Under the pieces are notes generated by a model. It was given only the letters and a program-made list of their open reading frames with translations. It was not told the origin of the DNA and searched no databases. Of a stretch of 64,000 nt of DNA, positions 10,621 through 22,400 are shown piece after piece. This DNA comes from Nageia nagi. Its lineage: Eukaryota; Pinophyta. The DNA is taken from positions 140,678,001-140,742,000 of the forward strand of contig JBITNC010000001.1 of the NCBI GenBank assembly GCA_050084985.1, read 5' to 3'. Numbering within the stretch: position 1 is the stretch's first letter; each line of letters starts with the position of its first letter. A program made the translations under genes and the position numbers.

Positions 10621-12697
10621 CTATACAAATCAAACATAAGTAAACATGTCCCACATGTGCAAATTTATAAACCACGATCCGTAGAGGAATAAAGTTGGGG
10701 TTACTTTCAATATTTGCATTTTGCAAGTATAAAGCAAATTGTGCAAAAATATAAAGTAAAGTAAAATTGCATCATCCACACGAGCTTGAAAAAACCTTAA
10801 AAAAAAAAAAGTCCAATGGGTTTTGTACTAACCCCTAAAGGACATTTTACATTTTGTAAATTTTGCTCAATTTATTCAAGCACTTAATGAATTAATAAAG
10901 AACTAAGTTCTACTTAGCATTAATCCATAACTTAAAAAACATGCATTGTTCCATGACTTAAAAAAATTTAAGTAATAATCATGCATCATGCATTATTTAA
11001 CTTAAAATTTTAAGTCCTAAGCATGTTTTATTCCTCAAACAAGATAAAGATACATGCATCATAAGTCTATCATGCAAGATCTAGATAAGGTTTACAAGAT
11101 AAAGAGACATGCATCACAAGTCTAGCATGCAAGATCTAGATAAAATCTAAGTAAAAATTATACCAATTCCCCCCTTTTCACTTAAGGTTTTATCCCTAAA
11201 AAAAATTGTATGCTAAGACTTGTCTTATAAGTATGCATTTAAAAAAAAAAAAAAAATCCCTTATTTACTTAAAAAATAGCATACTTAGACTAAATTACTA
11301 TGCTTAGAGAGAAAAAAAATGCTAAGAGGTTAGCATTCTAGAAATTACATGTGCTCCTTAGTAAATTAAACATGCAATATTAAAAATATTCTAAGCATTT
11401 TTTAAAAAAATAGGCTAAGTTTAACTTAAAATAAGTTAAAAATATTCACCACTTACCAAGTCTCCAAGAATTAAATGGAAAAAGAAGGAAACCCATACCC
11501 CTACTTCATGCATTTTAATGCTTCTCCTACCTCAAGCACTAAAAAAAAATACTCCTAAGTCAAAAAACAATTAAAAAAATATGATCCCCCCCTTTTTCTT
11601 CCACCAAGAAAAGCATACATTACTTTTGGAAGAGCAAAAAATTAATGCTCAAGGGGTTTGGTTGGGTTTTTAAGACTTAGGTGGTAAAACAACAAAAAAA
11701 AAGGAGGGCTAAAAATAGAAATATAATACTTTTAACCTCTAGTGTGCATTTTTTAAGAGATTAGTATATATATATATATATATATTGCAATATTTCTTTA
11801 TGCCAATTAAAGAGGCAGCTCTCAAACTAATTTTATTCAAAGTTTGAATTTTTCTTTTACTAAGAAGAGCACGTTGCTTTTTGGGAGTAGTCATTTTGCA
11901 AGTGGTCAACAAACTTAATGCATCTAAGTGCATTAAATGACAAGGAGGACTTGCAAATGTTTGGCATCCATCACACTTGACCGTGGGAAGGAGGAGGACC
12001 TTCATGGAGGCACTAGAAGATAGCTAATGGAGGGAGTCCAAGGTTAACAATGGAGGTGATGGTGGTGGAGGAAGAGGAGGCTTGTGCAGGAGGCTGGCGA
12101 TATAGAGGAGGAGCGCAAGAGGAGAGGGAGGAGAAGACTGCTACGTACGAGGGAGACCAGGAGAGAGCAGGCTTCGAGGAGAAGATTGCTGTACATCATG
12201 GCTGGCAGGAGGCTGGCTAATTAAGGTGCATGATGGCACATGCGTGAGGGAGGAGGCTGCAGGAGAGGCATGTAGGTGCATCAGAAGGTGCAACCAGGTC
12301 GCACGATAGTATGCGCATGAGGGAGCAGGTTGCAGGAGGAGGTCGCTGGTTGGGAGGAGTCTATGGAGAGGCATGCGGTGCATGTGAACAGGCTACAGGA
12401 GAGGGAGTGAGATTGGGATGGGCACTAGCTCGCATGCACTCACTGTAGTCCATGAAACTCCCTTTCAACATATCCATTTTTGCATATCCTCTGACCATTG
12501 CAGTCCATAAGTCTGCATCATGCATCTTGTCAAACAATTTACAGACCCTTTTAATGTATTCAATTTATTTTATCCCCCCCAAAATTTCATAATTTTTGAA
12601 AAATATATTATATATATAAAAAAGAATATTTGCTTTCAAAAAAATTCAACCTTAAACTATTGCTCTTCTTATTCAAAGAAAAATTCTTCCACACCAA
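10621..12697 (-). other. Copia 2.1-kb leader between primer site and gag
   Basis: No supportable ORF. It contains A/T homopolymers, CATGCATCA motifs at about 10980, 11052 and 11108 (the last two inside a tandem duplication of about 55 bp at 11040-11150), a TA run at 11765-11785, and a GC-rich block at about 12000-12430. Long leaders occur in many plant LTR elements. Confidence 0.7.
12000..12430. other. GC-rich, GGAGGA-rich block in the copia leader
   Basis: The plus strand is dominated by GGAGG, GCAGGAGG and GCATG words, in sharp contrast to the AT-rich leader on both sides. A minus-strand ORF of 80 codons here has no recognisable domain. Origin unknown. Confidence 0.55.
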
Positions 12698-12709
12698 GCT
12701 CTGATACCA
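12698..12709 (-). other. Primer binding site (tRNA-Met type)
   Basis: The minus strand reads TGGTATCAGAGC two bases inside the 5' LTR. This is the classic plant retrotransposon primer site complementary to initiator tRNA-Met. Confidence 0.92.
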
Positions 12710-12711
12710 AT

Positions 12712-13183
12712 TGAGAGAATTAGCACTACTCTAATCCTCAAGGTCCAATACTAGGAAGCTCAATCACACAACATTCACACAAGATAACACAAGTGTAATG
12801 TGGTTCCTCCCTCCTTGGGAGTACATCCACAACTAGTATCTCAATTCTCAAGTATGCCCCTCTTACAACAATTCTCTTCCTCTCTCCTACACAAACTAGT
12901 AGAGTAATCTTACTCCAAAACTTAGATATGTTACAAGAGGAGAGGCCCTCTATTTATAGCTTGAGAGCACCTCCCTAACCTCCCTTTAACCCAAGGGTAA
13001 GGTTAGGGTTACAATAAATGTGTGACCTAACTTTAACCTACCAACTAACCCCATGGTTAGGTCAAAGTCCACACATAATAAAGAATTCAATTAATCCCTT
13101 AAGGTATCTACATATCCTTTAAGTGATTAATTGAACTTACAAGGAGTTTAGATATTCATAATATTTCATTACAAATTCTAACA
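12712..13183 (-). repeat. 5' LTR of the copia element
   Basis: A 472-bp LTR, upstream of gag on the minus strand and directly next to the primer site. Confidence 0.95.
12950..12959 (-). promoter_or_regulatory. Probable TATA box in the copia 5' LTR
   Basis: The minus strand reads CTATAAATAG. In this position in the 5' LTR it would drive transcription of the element genome toward gag. Confidence 0.6.
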
Positions 13184-13188
13184 AACAT

Positions 13189-14084
13189 TTCCAAATCAAA
13201 TCATATTGTTTATTAGAGGTAAGTGTAGGTATTATTTTCTACTCTCATACCTTTATGTTCACAATCATTATTAAATTATTTCATGCTTTGTTATCATGTT
13301 TAGCACATCATGTCCTTGTTAGTTGGAAGTTAAATAACCATCATTATTTTTAATCATTTGGTTTGGACTAAACTAATCATCAATCTAATGGTCACATTAT
13401 CACTAGTACTATAATCATGCATGATTGGGAAATATTCAAATCAATCATCACTGAGTTATTATTATTGGTTGGGTCTCAACTAGCCATCACACTTAATCAC
13501 ATCTAAGAATGGGGCATGTACCTCTTGAAGATGAGTATAATATCATATAGCATGATTAGAAAATATTAAAACCATCCATATCTCTGAGTCACCTTTGCTA
13601 GTTGTATCTCAACTAACCTCTATCATTAAGTCACCTTTGTTGGTTAGATATCAACTAACCATCACCATCTTATTTTGCTTTCTTCATGTGTTGCATTTAG
13701 GAATGAGGCATGTACCTCATGATGATGTTAACATATATGATTTTGTTTGCATGTGTTCTATATAAGAATGGGACATGTACCTTATGATGATGTGGATGCA
13801 CTTTTAACATGATTTCTTATGTAGGCATCTAAGAATGAAATACTAAGTATCTTTGTACTTAGTATCCTCGGGATGATGTATGCATATTATATTAATTTCA
13901 CCCTTTCTCCATTATTTCTATATCGTTTGATGAAATGCTATGATGTTCTCTCTTACTATTATTGTTATATCTTTTATGAGTTAATAATCATATATGTGCT
14001 TAGAAGTGTTTGCCTCTCATTTTTAGATTTCATTCTTTGCTCTTGGTTGATTCTACTAAATGCAAGCTATTACGTCTTAGAACC
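13189..14084 (+). other. Gypsy 3' region with degenerate repeated phrases
   Basis: GGGCATGTACCTC- or GGACATGTACCTT-like phrases recur at about 13510, 13700 and 13765, and TCTCAACTAACC-like phrases at about 13478, 13605 and 13645. They form a degenerate tandem region typical of gypsy 3' non-coding DNA. Small ORFs here show no domain. Confidence 0.5.
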
Positions 14085-14102
14085 AAGGTAAAGAGGGGGC
14101 AA
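14085..14102 (+). other. Probable polypurine tract of the gypsy element
   Basis: Sequence AAGGTAAAGAGGGGGCAA after the 3' region. An LTR starting near 14103 would be expected; its TG end appears mutated to TA. Without the 5' LTR in the window I cannot confirm it. Confidence 0.5.
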
Positions 14103-15005
14103 TATACATCATCAAATACTTGATGATCCAAATAGTTAAACCAAGGAAGTGTCAAAATTTTCTTCTCTTTTCCTTTACTTCCTTTACAAGTATAATGTCA
14201 TTTCAATATTCAATTTCATTATACTTACAAAGGGGGCATCTCTTAAAACCTAAAAGTGGTCCCCTTAACATAGTCCCACTTAGGTGCAACTTACACACAT
14301 AATTAATCATATTTTACCTTATTATCACATATTTCTTAAATTATGTTCTTATGTTTTGTGTTAAGTACACTAGGATGGCTTCAACCAATATTCAAGGGGT
14401 CAAATAGTGAATCATGCTTAATATAAATGTAAGTATCTCTAACCTAGGGAAAGCATATCAAAATTGCATATCGATAGTTGGTACCCTACAATTGGGTGTT
14501 TCTAAATGCCTCCTATTGATATTAGAATCTTGTTACCACTTGAGAAAATATTTATTGCCTACTTTGATGATTATATGCTTGGTTCGAATTTCATTATCTC
14601 TGTTATCATCGATCCTTGTTGGTGAATCTCATTCTTCATGAATGTTCATGCTTATGTTGACATCTGCACCTATGTTGAGCTTTTAGAAACTAGTGTTTGC
14701 ACTAGTATTTCTTTTGCATTTGGCCTTAGGATTTGTACAATAAGGTCACCATTCCTCAATAAGTCCATCCATTATATCCTTGACATTGACATAAGTATTT
14801 ATCTTTCACTCAATTCCTTGCTCTTTAGTGTGTGTATTTGCATTTTACATCTTGACATCAATGTAATTTTGTTATTATGTTACATACATAGTTGAATTCC
14901 CTTATTCATGTATGTTTATCTGAGTTAATTAGCTTAGGTATATCATAAATTAAATGTTTATGTGGTTTTAATTCATTTAGAGGTAAACCCTAGGTGTAAC
15001 AAAAC

Positions 15006-15290
15006 ACATATCAACATATGTTAGAGGCTAGATTAACAACAATTATGATAGAGAGTGATGCAACAACAACTAAGGAAATTACACTTCCACTTCTATATTG
15101 TAATGAGATTGTTTTATTATCTTTTAAATATAGTATCTTACCAAGAATATGCATTACCATAATATTACTTAAATATTATGGAACCATATAAGGAATCTAG
15201 ATATGTGAGATCTTGTACATTATATATGACTTGTTCTAACTAGTTATATGGTTAGTAATTCAACATGATAAGCTAAGGCCAATAGGTTGA
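15006..15290. other. No feature seen
   Basis: AT-rich sequence between the probable gypsy LTR and the microsatellite. No ORF or repeat was recognised. Confidence 0.5.
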
Positions 15291-15295
15291 TGACC

Positions 15296-15532
<237 letters not shown>

Positions 15533-15983
15533 TGATAATCATATCTAAAAAATAATGGTGATGTTATCATGATTAATAACTAATAATCATCATTTATTTA
15601 AGTAGTTAATAGAAAATAAAATAATATAGAATGATAAGTTGTGGGAGGCAATGAAGTGATAAACTATGAAAGGTAATAAAGTGATAAGTTATTAGAGGCA
15701 ATGAAAGTTAGTAAACATATTAAATTCAACTCCAAATATAATTAGTATACTTTGACTAAGAATGATATATATGAAGATAAAGGGGGCTTATATTGCATCC
15801 TCTATTTCAAAAATTGAATCATAGGTTTAGAATATATGATATTTTCCAATTGAGATTACCTAATCCATCTTCAATTCTACAAAATTTCTATATGTAAAAA
15901 TTGTTACAATGTTTTCTATAGATTATAATAGCATTTTTTTCAACTTACTATGTTATATAGGATAGATTTTACCAGAATAATTT

Positions 15984-16450
15984 AAAAGAGTTAAAAAGAT
16001 GGGTTTAGTAGAAATTATCATGCAAAATATCCAAAATACTCATAATTTTATATAATATCAAAAATACCCTTAATTTTTAAAAATATCGAACATGCCCTTG
16101 GATATTGGGAGATGTAATAGACATACATGTTGAACATATTGTAGTAGTATCTCAAGCATTTGGAGCATGCATCTAAGACTCATAGCTTAGATTCTATGTA
16201 GTTTCCTAATTTTAAGATTAACAATTTGAAAAGAGTTAAAAAGATGGGTTTATTAGAAATTATTAGGGAAAATATCCAAAATACCCCTACTTTTTTAAAA
16301 ATATTGAAAATACTCTTGGAGATTGGGAGATGCAATGGAAACACATGTTGAACTTATGGCAATAATATATGAAGCGGTTGTCGCATGGATCTGAGACTTT
16401 GAGCTTAGATTTTAGGAAGTTGCCCAATTTCAAGGTTGATGATTTGGGCA
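15984..16450. repeat. Tandem duplication, unit about 245 bp
   Basis: AAAAGAGTTAAAAAGATGGG occurs at 15984 and 16229. Both copies continue through GAAATTAT, AATATCCAAAATAC, TTGGGAGATG, CATGTTGAAC and a closing GCTTAGATT. The copies are clearly diverged, so the duplication is old. No coding content. Confidence 0.8.
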
Positions 16451-17389
16451 TTTCACTTCTAACATTATTTAGCCATTAAATGCATGGATCCTTGAAGCTA
16501 TCAGAATCTTATCATTTTGATGATAGACCATATTCATCATCAACTTATGACATGGTATGATGAATGATAAGTGGTTGCTCTTCAACTTCCTAGGCCTAAA
16601 AAGTGTAATTTTCATACGAATATTAAATTATCCCAACAACAAATATCTTGTTTGAATACCTTTTCCAAATATGCATCTTAGATTATTGATCTTTACCAAG
16701 GTCAATGCTCATGTCAACATTGGTAGGTCTTTGGAATCCCCTATGTACATTCCATTAATATTTTTCTTTTTTTATATTTTTGAAAAATAAGAGTATTTTT
16801 AATATTTTTAAAAAAGAAAAAATACTTTTGATATTATGTAAAATTACAAGAATATTTTAAATATTTTCCCAAACCTAACTAATTTATAATATACTATGAT
16901 AATACCATAGTTAAAATAGACAATAGATATATTATAAAAAATATTAAATAATTAATGCATGTATCTAATAATATGAAATTTGATATGAAATAAAGATTAT
17001 TTCACTAATACTAACTTCATTATAAAAAAATTGTAAAACGAAGAAAGTCTACCTCCGTAAATATGATTCCTTCATTGCAATCACACACTCTATTAATAAA
17101 ATAACATTATCAAATATTTAAATAGAAATCCATATTATACAATAAACTAATATAATATCAATATTATAATCTTAAAAATTTATTTTTGAAATGTTAAATT
17201 TAAACATGAAAAGCATAGTTCTATATTTTCACATTCTTTCAGGTTAATAATACTCATGCTGTTGTCGGCCAGCACTGCACTATAACTTTGCTCAATTACT
17301 TCAAAATGTTTTGTTTTGGACTATCATGAAGAAGTTTTGGCTTTGAAAGCGACCAAGAGATCACTTCATAGTTTAGAGCAATTGCAGAC
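16451..17389. other. AT-rich upstream region of the cyclin-T copy
   Basis: No gene or recognisable repeat. From about 17230 to 17389 the sequence is less AT-rich and may be leader or promoter for the cyclin-T frame, but no convincing TATA box stands out. Confidence 0.4.
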
Positions 17390-18256
17390 ATGGCTATGGC
17401 CGGGCCCAACTTCAACAACTGGTATTTCAGCAGACAGGAAATAGAGCACAACTCTCCTTCAGGAAAAGATGGCATCGACCCCAAGACCGAAGCACAAATG
17501 CGAAACTCCTACTGCACATTTCTGCGAGAAGTGGGCATGAAGCTTAAACTCCCTCAGTTAACAATCGCAACGGCCATTGTCTTCTGCCATCGTTTTTACC
17601 TCCGCCACTCTCTTGCCAAATACGACCCAACACTCATAGCCATCTCTTGCATGCATCTCGCTTCCAAAGTTGAAGACACACCCACAAACTTACATGATCT
17701 GATCACTTTTTCATACCAAATATCTCAGAAAACAGACCCAGAAAAGATATGGCAAAATCATGTCTACAACCTTCAAAAACAACTAGTTATAAACCGGGAA
17801 AATATGTTGCTTGGAAGCTTGGGCTTCGATTTCCATATACACCATCCATACAAACCTCTCCTTGAAGCGTTAAAGAAGCTCAAGCTTGAGAAAGATACTA
17901 ATCTTCGTCAAGTGGCATGGAATTTTGTTAATGATAGTCTAAGAACTTGGTTGTGTGTGCAGTATAAACCTCATCAGATTGCTGCGGCAGCTATATTTCT
18001 TGCAGCTAAGTTTTCAGGAGATAAAGTGCTGCCATCGTTGTGGTGGCAGGAAGTTGATGCGAGCCCACAGGATTTGGAAGATATGAGCATCCAAATACTG
18101 GAGTTATATGGTGGAAAAGATAGAGTCTGTGTGGAGGAACTAGGCTCTCCCAACACCCAGGAGAGCTCCAATGGGAATGATAGATCTGGGGAGGAGGACG
18201 TGAGCACCTATCAACATTATAGTGACAGCACTGTAGTAGGAAGCTACATTCCATAG
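17390..18256 (+). CDS. Cyclin-T-like protein, intronless (probable retrogene)
   Basis: A complete 288-codon frame. Cyclin T pairs with CDK9/CDKC kinases and promotes phosphorylation of the RNA polymerase II tail in the nucleus. After a short start (MAMAG) the protein reads [15 protein letters not shown], the signature that opens the plant cyclin-T fold. The first cyclin box spans roughly residues 35-105 ([44 protein letters not shown]). The second spans about 155-248 ([59 protein letters not shown]). The polar tail of about 40 residues is much shorter than in long cyclin-T forms. Plant cyclin-T genes normally contain introns, so the uninterrupted frame suggests a retrocopy. There are no stops or frameshifts. 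An AATAAA lies near 18336. Expression is unknown. Confidence 0.88.
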   Translation: MAMAGPNFNNWYFSRQEIEHNSPSGKDGIDPKTEAQMRNSYCTFLREVGMKLKLPQLTIATAIVFCHRFYLRHSLAKYDPTLIAISCMHLASKVEDTPTNLHDLITFSYQISQKTDPEKIWQNHVYNLQKQLVINRENMLLGSLGFDFHIHHPYKPLLEALKKLKLEKDTNLRQVAWNFVNDSLRTWLCVQYKPHQIAAAAIFLAAKFSGDKVLPSLWWQEVDASPQDLEDMSIQILELYGGKDRVCVEELGSPNTQESSNGNDRSGEEDVSTYQHYSDSTVVGSYIP

Positions 18257-18350
18257 ATATCCAAATGTGATAAACCGTACAAGGATCGTATAGCCAGAGA
18301 TTTACATTATTATATTTCATTAGAAATTTGAATTGAATAAAATATTATTG
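18257..18350 (+). terminator. Possible polyadenylation region of the cyclin-T copy
   Basis: The sequence GAATAAAAT near 18335 lies about 80 bp after the stop codon in an AT-rich trailer. No genomic poly(A) tract marks a retrocopy end. Confidence 0.35.
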
Positions 18351-18843
18351 ATAACTTTGAAGGTAAATATACAAGGAAAAAAATGACAACTTACTAATCA
18401 AGAAGAGGTACATGGAAGACATTTGGAGTTTACGTGAGAGTGATATACGGTTATAATAGTGATTAAACTATTAGTAACAAGAAGCAACAGATAATAGGAT
18501 TAATAAAACTCTTGGAAGAGATAAACTTTTATTTTGTGGGATTTTAATGATGATTTTTTTTTAATGATAAAGTTTTATATTAATATAAATTTAAATTATA
18601 CAAATGATTTTGATAGTTTGATTGAATTTTTTCATTTTTTTATTATGTGTATTTATTCTTTTTAATGGTTTGACGTTGATTTGCATATGAATTTGAATTA
18701 TAATAAAGAACTTTAAGTATAGTTAAAATTATTGATTATGATGATTTTATTTTTATTTTTTAATTTGATTTTGTGTTAGATAGTATCCTTTCTTCTGGAC
18801 ATTAAAAATGATATGTCTATCATTATATATTTTAAAGAATACA

Positions 18844-19428
18844 TTTGAGAGGTAATTTTTATTACTTTAAGAATTATAATTTAAAAAAGATCCATGTTAA
18901 TGAATATTTTAGTGTATTAAAATAGATTAAAGAGGGTATTCAAGAGTAATCAATTTATATAATTTAGATATTGAAAAATATAACAAAAGAGAAAGATTAA
19001 AGGTAATAGTTGGCAATACTAATAGACACCATTGATCCCTTTGTCAACCTAGTTTTTTGACGTTTCTTTAGCCCTCAAATCTCTTTTATTAGGAAAAACT
19101 AGTGTCCATGGGTATTAAATCAATTATTTGAATACTATAACACTATTTTGGAGAACCTACAAATAAACAATATCATACTTTGTAGAACCTACAAATGAAA
19201 AATATGTTTGAGGTGATTTTTAGGACCTTGAGAATCATAGTTAAAGAAGAATCTATGTTATTGAATAGTTTAGTGTATTAAAATAGATTAAAAATGAATC
19301 CAAGAGTTATTAATACTAATGAACACCATTTCAATATTATAAAATATAGCAAAAGGGAAAGATTAAATGAAATCATTCATATACTAATAAACACCATTGA
19401 TCCCTTTCTAAACCTATTTTTTTATGTT
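18844..19428. repeat. Direct duplication, period about 355 bp
   Basis: Blocks at about 18844-19078 and 19205-19428 share GAGGT(A/G)ATTTTTA, TTTAGTGTATTAAAATAGATTA, GGGAAAGATTAAA-like text and CACCATTGATCCCTTT. The copies are diverged and non-coding. Confidence 0.7.
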
Positions 19429-22400
19429 TCTAATTAAATGAAAATATATACAAATAAAAGATAAATCTAATTATAGAAAATTATTCTATTAATGAAAATA
19501 AAAATAATTAATAAAATAAAATGATAAATAAGAAAATAAAATTTATTTATTTCTTTGGTATAAGTGGAAGTAATCAATTTAATTACTTAGAGATAATTAA
19601 TTGGGGTAAAATCCTAATTCTAAGTATTAAATTGATATATGGAAAATATATGAATAATTATGGTTTGACAAAAAAAAAAGAAGTTTGATTTTCATTAAGT
19701 AATTAAATTTGATCTATTATTTTAATGTAATTTTATATAATAGATTAACATATAAAAATAACTATAATCAATTAATTTCTTAGATAACAAAAAAGATAAA
19801 AATCTATTTTTTAAGAGTTTTATTAATATATGAAAATCAATTGTGTAAATTATGTTTTGACCTTAGAATAAGAAGGGATAATACTTATCCAAGTTCAAGA
19901 AAATATATGTTATGTAACTTATGATATTCATGATGCTATGACATACTTTTTTATTATGATTACGTAACTTAAGAAGAAGCATTTAAGGATGGTTATAATA
20001 TAATCAAGATGTGGCTAGTAAGCTTAGGTAAAAGTGTTAGGCCATGGATGTTTAATGATTTTGAATAACTAAGAATATTTGATTCTTAAGATATTGTTTG
20101 CCTTTAACTGATTCTTAAATAAGTTGGTATTAAGATTGGCTTGATTTCTTTTGAAAGTAAGGAAGAGAAGTCTTTAATAGCATGCTCGGGATAGAGTGCT
20201 AATGATGGATAGTCCTTTATTGTGAATCCAAGGATCCAGGTTGATCATGATTCATGTTTAATGTTTGATCTTGTGAAAGTCTTGGTGAATGAGGAGGCAT
20301 CAAAAGATGAAGAGTTCATAATTTGAAAATGGTGTTTCTTATGATTTTTTAATGTTTATTGATGTATACGTGATATATGTGCATTGCATGAGGAGTGTAG
20401 GATGCATGAGTGATATGTGTGCATCATATTTGAAGTCTAAATCCTATGAATGTTGATTATTTATTTTGTCATGCATATCTTATTTGAAAGTGATATTGTA
20501 TAAATAAATAAGTTTGCTCTTTCACAGCAAATGAAATGTACCTTTAATTCTACCTTAAAAATCTAAAGCATTTAATTTATAAATTAAATCAATAAATATA
20601 TTATTTTTAAGTTTTAGTGAAATAATGATTTATTATTTTAGATAAATGTATAGAAATTAAATAAGTAATAATGATATTATTGTAAATTTTGAATTAAATA
20701 ATGCTTTGTCAAATTAATTAGAAAACTAAATTGAAATTTGTATAATTTGTTTAGTTTGATATTTGATATGATAATTTGCATATTAGAGTAGGAAAATAAA
20801 AGATAAGTTTTCTTTTTCGAAATGGTAAATAAGTTCTTAAATATTTTCATATACTTGAAGTAAAATGCATATTAGAGATGGAAATGTTTGAAGCAATACT
20901 TTTGGTATTCATATAAGTTTTGATACGATCCATAAGTTACATCCATGAAAAGTAACCCAACATTGTCAAAGGAAGGAAGATGAAGGAAGACTACTTCAAA
21001 TTTTATAATTCACGACCTTATGTAACTAATGTATATGAAGTGTATAATGAAGCGTGAAAATCTTGTATCATGAAGCAAAGAAATAGTTGTATAAATCAAA
21101 TATTAAATAATTATGCAAGTTATCATAAATAAGAAGATGAAATGGATGTTGATATATTGCATCCTTTTATATTTCATATGTGCTTGATTATGACTAATGC
21201 ATATAATGTGATTGAGATTATAAACTATTAGAGTTAATTGAGAATGAATGAATATTATATAAATAACTATATTTTTATTTAGAAAATTAGATTAAAGAAT
21301 GAATTTTAGAAAATTTGAAATAATTTAAGCTGTTACTTGATTTCTATATATAATTTAACTATTGAGTTTTAATTATGTTCATGTTCTTGGTGAAAATAAA
21401 TAAAATAAGTATACTTTAAACCTAACATTTATTGTTAAAAAGCCATTAAAATAGTGATATTTTGAATAGAGATCATAAACTTAGAAAAATCCTTAAGTTG
21501 AAGAAAATATACTTTATGTACTTGTTAAACTTAGGAACCAAAGACTTCTACTTGAGAAGTGATCAATCTCCATTTCACAATTTTGGATTTGGAATCTAGA
21601 ATTATCTTATAGTAGGATCTGTGTAAAGTGGACAACATTTCAACAAAGTGCAAGATAAAAATTAAAAAAATTCTTAGGAAAAGTGTTGGTTGATCTTGAG
21701 AATATAGAATATAAAACAAGTATAATTTCTACCTAAGTTAAACTAAATGATAAACACATAGCAAAAGAATAATGGGTTAGGTTATTATGGAGCAAAGGTG
21801 GTATACCATGGGAGTTATGGGTAAGTTGGATACCATGGGATAAGTGGTGGTCTCTTGTAGGTATTATGGGTAGGTAAGTGTACTTCATTCAACATTGGGT
21901 AGGATGTTGAAGTTAAAATTATAACATGGGTTGATGTTATAAGTTTAATTAAGAGAAATAAATAATTTCTATCTTTATAAGTGCATGGAAGAAAATCACA
22001 ATAGTAATAAAATTGGATGATAAAGAGATTAAGTGAGGCCTTTAAAGGATGAATGCCAAGAAGAATTTTTCAACTTAACTAAGATACCATAAGCCAAGAT
22101 GATTGACATGATGATAAAAAGGGAACAAATCATGATAAATATAGGTAATTGGAAATATGGGTCACAATAAGCTAGTCCATAATTAGATTCAAATAAGAAA
22201 AAATAAATAAAATAACAAAAAGAAAGGAAAGGAGCTCCTTTCAAATATGCTTGAATTTTAGACCAAGGAATAAAATCCTTCAAAATAATTGAGTTCATCA
22301 TTCTAAAGATACATAAAAATGAATTAACTATATAACTCATTTAATGGATAACTTCTTAAAGTTAAGTTCTAATTGATATGAAAATCACATAATTGAATAA

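Larger units (their letters stand above)
5203..13183 (-). mobile_element. Structurally complete young Ty1/copia retrotransposon
   Basis: Two direct repeats of 472 bp each (5203-5674 and 12712-13183) begin TGAGAG and end TAACA on the plus strand. They differ at about four sites by my reading. They are flanked by an exact 5-bp target duplication AACAT (5198-5202 and 13184-13188). On the minus strand the order is 5' LTR, primer site TGGTATCAGAGC, long leader, gag, protease, integrase, RT and RNase H, tandem repeats, polypurine tract, 3' LTR. Integrase before RT is the copia order. The pol frame is continuous from 9646 to 6671 apart from four in-frame stops. It lies inside the gypsy element and is the youngest insertion with two readable LTRs here. 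Confidence 0.96.
1..15005 (+). mobile_element. Decayed Ty3/gypsy element (Tat/Athila-like), interrupted by a copia insertion
   Basis: Plus-strand remnants run in the order protease, linker, reverse transcriptase, RNase H and integrase between 1 and about 4750, followed by non-coding 3' sequence to 5202. The element resumes at 13189 after the copia insertion (5203-13183). The order protease-RT-RNaseH-integrase is the gypsy order, and the RNase H and RT wording resembles the Tat/Athila branch. A purine tract at 14085-14102 (AAAGAGGGGG) probably primes the 3' LTR, which would start near 14103; its end near 15005 is a guess. The 5' LTR and gag lie left of the window. Every domain contains stops, so the element is dead. 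Confidence 0.72.

Noticed and set aside
12141-12383. Minus-strand 80-codon ORF in the GC-rich leader block
   Set aside because: Low-complexity composition and no recognisable domain. The block itself is reported instead.
13873-14895. Run of plus-strand ORFs of 60-85 codons after the gypsy 3' region
   Set aside because: Hydrophobic, domain-free translations of AT-rich DNA lying in the probable LTR.
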